From: Emcibacter sp.
Lineage (GTDB): Bacteria; Pseudomonadota; Alphaproteobacteria; Sphingomonadales; Emcibacteraceae
Length of the DNA stretch: 64,000 nucleotides
Direction of reading: 5' to 3'
Assembly (NCBI GenBank): GCA_021647465.1
Contig: JAKIUQ010000014.1
Coordinates: 12,614 to 76,613, forward strand
A model generated the notes under the pieces. That model was not told the DNA's origin and did not search any database. It was given only the letters and a program-made list of their open reading frames with translations. This document shows, piece by piece, positions 59,889 to 64,000 of the stretch; within the stretch, counting starts at the first letter, position 1; the number at the start of each line of letters is the position of its first letter. The position numbers and the translations under genes are program-made.

Positions 59889-61057
59889 CAGGAAGCCTCC
59901 TTCACAGCATTGACAACTTTTGTGGCGGCATCGCCCATATCATCGGCAGAAATGATCGGCAGACCACTGTCGGCCATGATTTTCTTGCCCAATTCAACAT
60001 TCGTGCCTTCAAGGCGCACCACAAGCGGAACGGAAAGGGATACTTCCTTCGCCGCCGCGACAACACCCTCGGCAATCACATCACAGCGCATAATACCGCC
60101 AAAGATATTGACCAATATGCCTTCGACATTACTGTCGCTGAGGATGATTTTAAAGGCCTCGGTCACCCGTTCCTTGGTCGCCCCGCCGCCGACATCAAGG
60201 AAGTTGGCCGGTGAGCCGCCTTTCAACTTGATAATATCCATCGTTGCCATGGCAAGGCCCGCGCCATTGACCATACAGCCGATACTGCCGTCAAGCTTGA
60301 TGTAATTCAATTCATGCTTGGCCGCTTCCAATTCCATGGGGTCTTCTTCATCAGGGTCGCGCAATTCAACAACGTCCGGATGACGGAACAAGGCATTGCC
60401 GTCAAAACCCATTTTGGCATCCAACACAATGATGTCACCATCCGTTGTCACCACAAGCGGGTTAATTTCCAGCATGGCGGCATCTTTGGCCATAAAAGCC
60501 TCATAAAGCGTTGCAATAACCTTGGCCGCTTTGCCAGCGGTTTTCCCTTCAAGCCCCAGACCAAAGGCCACTTTACGGCAATGAAAACCCGACAGGCCAG
60601 AGGCCGGATCAATGGAAATTGTCACGATTTTTTCAGGGGTTTCCGCCGCGACCTCTTCGATGTCCATGCCGCCTTCTGATGACGCCATGATCGCCACGCG
60701 GCTTGAACCGCGGTCAACCAGAATACTGACATAAAGCTCGTTGGCAATATCACAGCCGTCTTCGATATAGACCCGCTTGACTTCCTTGCCCTCGGGCCCG
60801 GTTTGATGCGTGACCAGCGTCATGCCAATCATTTCGCCAGCAATCTTTTTCACGTCAGCGATAGATTTGACAACTTTAACGCCGCCGCCTTTTCCGCGTC
60901 CACCGGCGTGGATTTGCGCTTTGACAACCCAAACCGGGCCGCCCAGGTCTTTGGCGATCTGTTCCGCTTCCTGCGCCGTATAAGCAACACCGCCCCGGGA
61001 TACGGGGGCGCCGAACGCCTTGAGCAGGCTCTTCGCCTGATATTCATGAATATTCAT
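59888..61057 (-). CDS. sucC: Succinyl-CoA synthetase beta subunit
   Basis: ADP/GDP-forming subunit with ATP-grasp fold, 389 residues: MNIHEYQAKSLLKAFGAPVSRG, VKAQIHAGGRGKGGGVKV, EINPLVVTTDGDIIVLDAKMGFD (metal ligands), GCMVNGAGLAMATMDIIKLKGGSPANFLDVGGGA and NIFGGIMRCDVIAEGV. ATG 61057 with AGAGGG upstream. Directly after mdh (33 nt) and overlapping sucD. Confidence 0.97.
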   Translation of the reverse strand: MNIHEYQAKSLLKAFGAPVSRGGVAYTAQEAEQIAKDLGGPVWVVKAQIHAGGRGKGGGVKVVKSIADVKKIAGEMIGMTLVTHQTGPEGKEVKRVYIEDGCDIANELYVSILVDRGSSRVAIMASSEGGMDIEEVAAETPEKIVTISIDPASGLSGFHCRKVAFGLGLEGKTAGKAAKVIATLYEAFMAKDAAMLEINPLVVTTDGDIIVLDAKMGFDGNALFRHPDVVELRDPDEEDPMELEAAKHELNYIKLDGSIGCMVNGAGLAMATMDIIKLKGGSPANFLDVGGGATKERVTEAFKIILSDSNVEGILVNIFGGIMRCDVIAEGVVAAAKEVSLSVPLVVRLEGTNVELGKKIMADSGLPIISADDMGDAATKVVNAVKEAS

Positions 61058-61090
61058 TTATCTCAACCCTCTATAGTTGTTTATCAAAAA

Positions 61091-62053
61091 TCATACAAGC
61101 GATGGATCAATGGCTTTAACGGCATCAATCAAGCCCTGTACGGCGGCAACAGAATGATCAAATCCTGCTTTTTCCTCTTCGTTCAACTCTATCTCGACAA
61201 TTTTCTCAACCCCGTTCTCGCCGATCAATAGCGGCACGCCGACATACATGCCATCAACGCCATATTCACCATTCAACAGGGCCGCACAAGGCAGCAGACG
61301 GCGTTTGTCTTTCAAATAAGATTCCGCCATGGCAATGGCGGCCGTGGCCGGGGCATAATAAGCCGATCCGGTCTTCAGGAGACCAACAATTTCTGCGCCG
61401 CCGTCACGGGTGCGCTGAATGATCTGATCCAGTTTTTCCTGTGTTGTCCAGCCCATTTTCACCAGATCCGGGATCGGGATACCCGCAACCGTGGAGTAGC
61501 GCGCCAAAGGCACCATGGTATCGCCGTGGCCGCCAAGGACAAAGGTATTAACATCTTCAACGGAGACATTGAATTCTTCGGCAAGGAAAGACGTAAAGCG
61601 GGCCGAATCCAGAACACCAGCCATGCCAACAACCTTTTTGGCGGGCAGGCCCGAGAATTTCTGCAACGCCCAAACCATCACGTCAAGCGGGTTGGTGATA
61701 CAAATAACAAAAGCATTTGGCGCATTATCGCGGATGCCTTCGCCCACCGACTTCATCACTTTCAAATTAATGCCCAGAAGGTCATCCCGGCTCATGCCCG
61801 GCTTGCGCGGCACACCGGCTGTAACGATAACAACGTCCGCATCCTTGATGTCGGCGTAATCATTGGCCCCCGTCATGGCCGCATCATAACCCTCAACGCT
61901 CGAAGATTGCGCCAGATCAAGCGCCTTGCCCTGGGGCAGGCCGTCGGCAATATCGAAGATAACCACATCACCCAATTCTTTTAATCCTGCGAGATGGGCC
62001 AAAGTGCCCCCGATTTGTCCCCCGCCGATAAGTGCAATCTTTTTACGTGCCAT
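61091..62053 (-). CDS. mdh: Malate dehydrogenase (LDH-like type)
   Basis: NAD-dependent oxidation of malate to oxaloacetate. 320 residues: Rossmann motif IALIGGGQIGGTLAHLAGLKELGDVVIFD, VTAGVPRKPGMSRDDLLGIN with the substrate Arg, CITNPLDVMVWALQKFSGLP, and LGGHGDTMVPLARYSTV with the catalytic His. The sequence belongs to the LDH-like malate dehydrogenases usual in Alphaproteobacteria. ATG 62053, AGGAG at 10 nt. First gene of mdh-sucC-sucD-sucA-sucB-lpd; a 241-nt gap upstream holds the operon control region, including a 12-bp palindrome. Confidence 0.97.
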   Translation of the reverse strand: MARKKIALIGGGQIGGTLAHLAGLKELGDVVIFDIADGLPQGKALDLAQSSSVEGYDAAMTGANDYADIKDADVVIVTAGVPRKPGMSRDDLLGINLKVMKSVGEGIRDNAPNAFVICITNPLDVMVWALQKFSGLPAKKVVGMAGVLDSARFTSFLAEEFNVSVEDVNTFVLGGHGDTMVPLARYSTVAGIPIPDLVKMGWTTQEKLDQIIQRTRDGGAEIVGLLKTGSAYYAPATAAIAMAESYLKDKRRLLPCAALLNGEYGVDGMYVGVPLLIGENGVEKIVEIELNEEEKAGFDHSVAAVQGLIDAVKAIDPSLV

Positions 62054-62117
62054 TATGAATATACTCCTGAATTTGTTTTTAAAAAATAGGGCCTATATGG
62101 TTAATTCGCACAAAGAA

Positions 62118-62129
62118 TACCGATCGGTA
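62118..62129. promoter_or_regulatory. Perfect 12-bp palindrome upstream of mdh operon
   Basis: TACCGATCGGTA at 62118-62129, 64 nt before the mdh start codon. A perfect GC-centred palindrome in an AT-rich control region, the form typical of TetR- or LacI-type operators. No convincing promoter hexamers could be assigned around it. Confidence 0.45.
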
Positions 62130-62294
62130 CATAAACTGCAGAATTTATTAACCTTAATTTCATGTAGCGCGATTTTGCTGGCCGCGCAACCGTTTCTGTC
62201 CTTATTTTCATATTAAATCTCATAAAAAATTGTGCCTACTATAAAAACAAGTCCCTAACATAAATTTAATATCGCGGATATTACCCGAACAGGC

Positions 62295-63452
62295 CTATAC
62301 CGCATGGCCTTTTGCCAGATATTCCTCGCTCTGCATTTCCATCAGGCGCGATACGGTACGCTGAAACTCGAAATGGCCGTTGCCCTCTTCGTAAAGATCC
62401 GCTGGTGCCACCTCCGCACAGCAGAAAAATTTGACATTATTTTCATAAAGCACATCAATGAAGGTTACAAAACGCTTGGCTTCATTTCTATTTTCCGGGC
62501 CAAGCTGCGGAATACCCACCATAATCACCGTATGATATTGCCAGGCTATTTTCAGGTAATCCGCCGCCCCCAACGCCGCGCCGCAAAGCTTCTTAAAAGA
62601 AAAAACCGCAACCCCTTTATCCGCGACCGGCACATGGATAATGCGGCCCTGAACATGTATTTCCTCTGGCCCGACCTTTGATCGATCAGCAACCTCATGG
62701 TCGGTCATTTTATAAAAAGCTTTTGATAATATTTTTGTGGCCTTATCCCCAAGGGGATGATGATAGACCTTGATACCCCTCATTCGCGCCATGCGGTAAT
62801 CTATGGGCCCGTCAAGGCTTGTCACCTGTAATTTCTGCTTGATCATTTCAATGGAGGGGATAAACAGCTCGCGATTTAATCCGCCAAGGTAAAGGTCGTC
62901 GGGAATACGGTTGGAGGTCAGAACCATCACCACCCCAAGGTCGAAAAGATGCGTGAAGAGCCGCCCCAATATCATGGCATCGGTCACATCAGTCACTTGA
63001 AATTCATCAAAACACAGCAGCAGGCTTTCCTTGGCAATCTTTTCTGCCAGAGGCGGGATCGGGTCATCCATATCCGTGCCATGTAATGTTTTACGGGCGC
63101 CGGCATCCATATATCGCCAGTCATGCATGGCCCGGTGAATATCCAGCATGAAAGCATGAAAATGCACCCTTCGTTTGGCCGTCACCGGCGCCGCCCCATA
63201 AAATAAATCCATGATCATCGACTTGCCGCGCCCGACATCACCGTGAATATAAAGACCCTTGGGCGCAATCACTTTGGCTTTAGGATTAAACACACGGTTT
63301 AGAATGGAGGGCTTTTGGGACATATTGTCCTCATAACCGATCAAGCCAAGATGAAGGGCCTGAAGTTTATCCACGATCTGCCGCTGACGGTCATCCGGCC
63401 TAAGCTCACCATCCGCGAGCATTCGGTTATATCGACTTATAGGATCAGACAA
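62295..63452 (-). CDS. zapE: Cell division ATPase ZapE (AFG1 family)
   Basis: Z-ring-associated ATPase. 385 residues: Walker A GLYIHGDVGRGKSMIMDLFY near 66-85, RRVHFHAFMLDIHRAMHDWR, Walker B SLLLCFDEFQVTDVTDAMIL, MVLTSNRIPDDLY, and the C-terminal FVTFIDVLYENNVKFFCCAEVAP. The N-terminal SDPISRYNRMLADGELRPDDRQ matches the family, which supports the TTG start at 63452 (GAAAGA upstream) over an ATG at 63422 with no ribosome site. zapE next to mdh is usual in Alphaproteobacteria. Confidence 0.93.
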   Translation of the reverse strand: MSDPISRYNRMLADGELRPDDRQRQIVDKLQALHLGLIGYEDNMSQKPSILNRVFNPKAKVIAPKGLYIHGDVGRGKSMIMDLFYGAAPVTAKRRVHFHAFMLDIHRAMHDWRYMDAGARKTLHGTDMDDPIPPLAEKIAKESLLLCFDEFQVTDVTDAMILGRLFTHLFDLGVVMVLTSNRIPDDLYLGGLNRELFIPSIEMIKQKLQVTSLDGPIDYRMARMRGIKVYHHPLGDKATKILSKAFYKMTDHEVADRSKVGPEEIHVQGRIIHVPVADKGVAVFSFKKLCGAALGAADYLKIAWQYHTVIMVGIPQLGPENRNEAKRFVTFIDVLYENNVKFFCCAEVAPADLYEEGNGHFEFQRTVSRLMEMQSEEYLAKGHAV

Positions 63453-63616
63453 AAAAAATCTTTCACTATGGGATCATGTAAGGCCCATAGTCATACCTAT
63501 AATATATTACCAAATCCATAAAAAAGTCAGACCAAAACCAAAAGAGAAAATAGTCAAGATAGCGTTTTTCCATCAATAGTTCGCAGCGCCCATATCACAC
63601 TGGGGCCGATAGGCTG

Positions 63617-63865
63617 TTAACCCGCCAGAAGAGTTTCCGCAGAAACGCCCCAATTCTTATGAAGAACCCGTGCCTGATTCATTGACAGGGAGCGTTTTTT
63701 ATTAAGCACCTCTGAAGCACGGGATTTACCGATCAGGGCGGCAAAGTCTTTCTGATCGTAACCCCGCTGTTCCATCACAAATAAAATAGCCGTCAGCGCA
63801 TCAGGGATATCCACGGGAAAGTGGCTTTCTTCATAGGCATGGATGAGGGTGGACAGAATTGATCC
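63617..63865 (-). pseudogene. HigA-type antitoxin gene, 5' end truncated
   Basis: The C-terminal part of an XRE-type HigA antitoxin: ILSTLIHAYEESHFPVDIPDAL, then the helix-turn-helix AILFVMEQRGYDQKDFAALIGKSRASEVLNKKRSLSMNQARVLHKN and the end WGVSAETLLAG. Similarity to the family stops near 63865; upstream codons read YYILF and reach an in-frame stop at 63890-63892 without a proper start. The missing ~40-50 N-terminal residues were probably cut off by the IS element to the right. A partner toxin is not visible. Confidence 0.75.
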
Positions 63866-63893
63866 GAATAATATGTAATAGTTCAGACTCTAT

Positions 63894-63929
63894 CTGACAG
63901 TTACCGATTTCTCAGCTGGTGACTGTCAG
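63894..63929. repeat. Inverted repeat in IS end
   Basis: CTGACAGTTACC (63894-63905) and GGTGACTGTCAG (63918-63929) are inverted copies with one mismatch around a 12-nt spacer. The structure lies between the transposase stop and the IS boundary. Confidence 0.7.
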
Positions 63930-63930
63930 G

Positions 63931-64000
63931 TTAAATTTGGTCTACAAATTTGTCCATCCAGATTAGTTTTCCATCAATCAAAGTCTGCATTGGTGTTCTC
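63931..64000 (-). CDS. IS481-family transposase, C-terminal fragment
   Basis: The last 22 residues before TAA (63931-63933) read RTPMQTLIDGKLIW followed by a short charged tail. The GRTPMxTxxDGKxIW ending is characteristic of alphaproteobacterial IS481-type DDE transposases. The gene enters from beyond the window, so its completeness is unknown. Confidence 0.7.
   Translation of the reverse strand, partial: RTPMQTLIDGKLIWMDKFVDQI

Larger units (their letters stand above)
63870..64000 (-). mobile_element. End of an IS481-family insertion sequence (partial)
   Basis: The right edge holds the 3' end of a transposase gene plus about 60 nt of non-coding IS end, with GTTCAGACTCTATCTGACAG as the likely terminal repeat region. 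The exact boundary with the interrupted antitoxin gene is between about 63866 and 63881; the rest of the element lies beyond the window. Confidence 0.6.

Noticed and set aside
1..64000. tRNA, rRNA, CRISPR arrays and known riboswitches
   Set aside because: No cloverleaf, array of spaced repeats or recognisable aptamer was seen on reading; short repeats present are only two to three copies without spacers.

Overview
The window looks like chromosomal DNA of a free-living alphaproteobacterium of moderate GC. The main evidence is gene order and family content: histone deacetylase-like/xseB/ispA; zapE, mdh, sucC, sucD, sucA, sucB, lpd in one direction; DUF2842, DUF1134 (EipA) and DUF6460 proteins that are typical of Alphaproteobacteria; and prkA-yeaH-spoVR. 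Several families (CadC/FlgO-like TPR protein, PaaR-type TetR) recall Kordiimonadales, Emcibacterales or Sneathiellales, but the sequence alone does not settle the order. Genes are tightly packed, with many ATGA overlaps and convergent pairs whose stop codons overlap.

Layout. 0-14 kb: isoprenoid and DNA-repair genes (ispA, xseB), a deacetylase-like enzyme, an acyl-CoA ligase and a large acyl-CoA dehydrogenase, tRNA t6A synthesis (Sua5), an FAD-linked 2-hydroxyacid dehydrogenase, a hydrolase, an SRAP protein, a trio of small envelope genes, an alcohol dehydrogenase-like enzyme, a TauE/SafE permease and YaaA. 14-26.5 kb: MATE exporter, YbiB, a membrane histidine kinase divergent from the stress operon prkA-yeaH-spoVR (whose leader contains a long imperfect hairpin), then DoxX and a YceI/cytochrome b561/YceI set. 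26.5-38.6 kb: a partial phenylacetate set (paaN divergent from paaG-paaH-paaI-paaJ), a PaaR-like TetR regulator divergent from an M24 peptidase, a PilZ protein, and a second TetR regulator divergent from a thiolase/acyl-CoA dehydrogenase pair. The ring-attacking genes paaABCDE and paaK are absent here. 38.7-46 kb: a TPR regulator-like protein, a PepSY/cytochrome b/membrane-LuxR operon, a PLP decarboxylase, two adjacent CDP-alcohol phosphotransferase-fold genes (one catalytically intact, one with a nucleotidyltransferase-like N-terminus and a ruined active site) and a chorismate mutase. 46-53 kb: ion channel, CYTH protein, class V aminotransferase, MAPEG, a decayed S9 peptidase, an ArsR regulator, and glpK divergent from glpD. 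53-63.5 kb: the TCA block lpd-sucB-sucA-sucD-sucC-mdh and zapE, read leftward. 63.6-64 kb: a HigA antitoxin gene truncated by the end of an IS481-family element that runs off the window.

How it fits together. Most of the window supports catabolism of fatty and aromatic acids to acetyl-CoA and succinyl-CoA (acyl-CoA ligase, two acyl-CoA dehydrogenases, two thiolases, the paa set), which enter the TCA block at the right end. Glycerol enters through glpK/glpD. Two TetR regulators sit divergent from the genes they probably control, and palindromes lie at the expected positions. The least understood part is the 43.4-46 kb cluster with the paired CDP-alcohol phosphotransferase-fold proteins. A second unusual trait is a set of short tandem duplications (13-22 bp) placed at gene boundaries. 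No tRNA, rRNA or CRISPR array was recognised.
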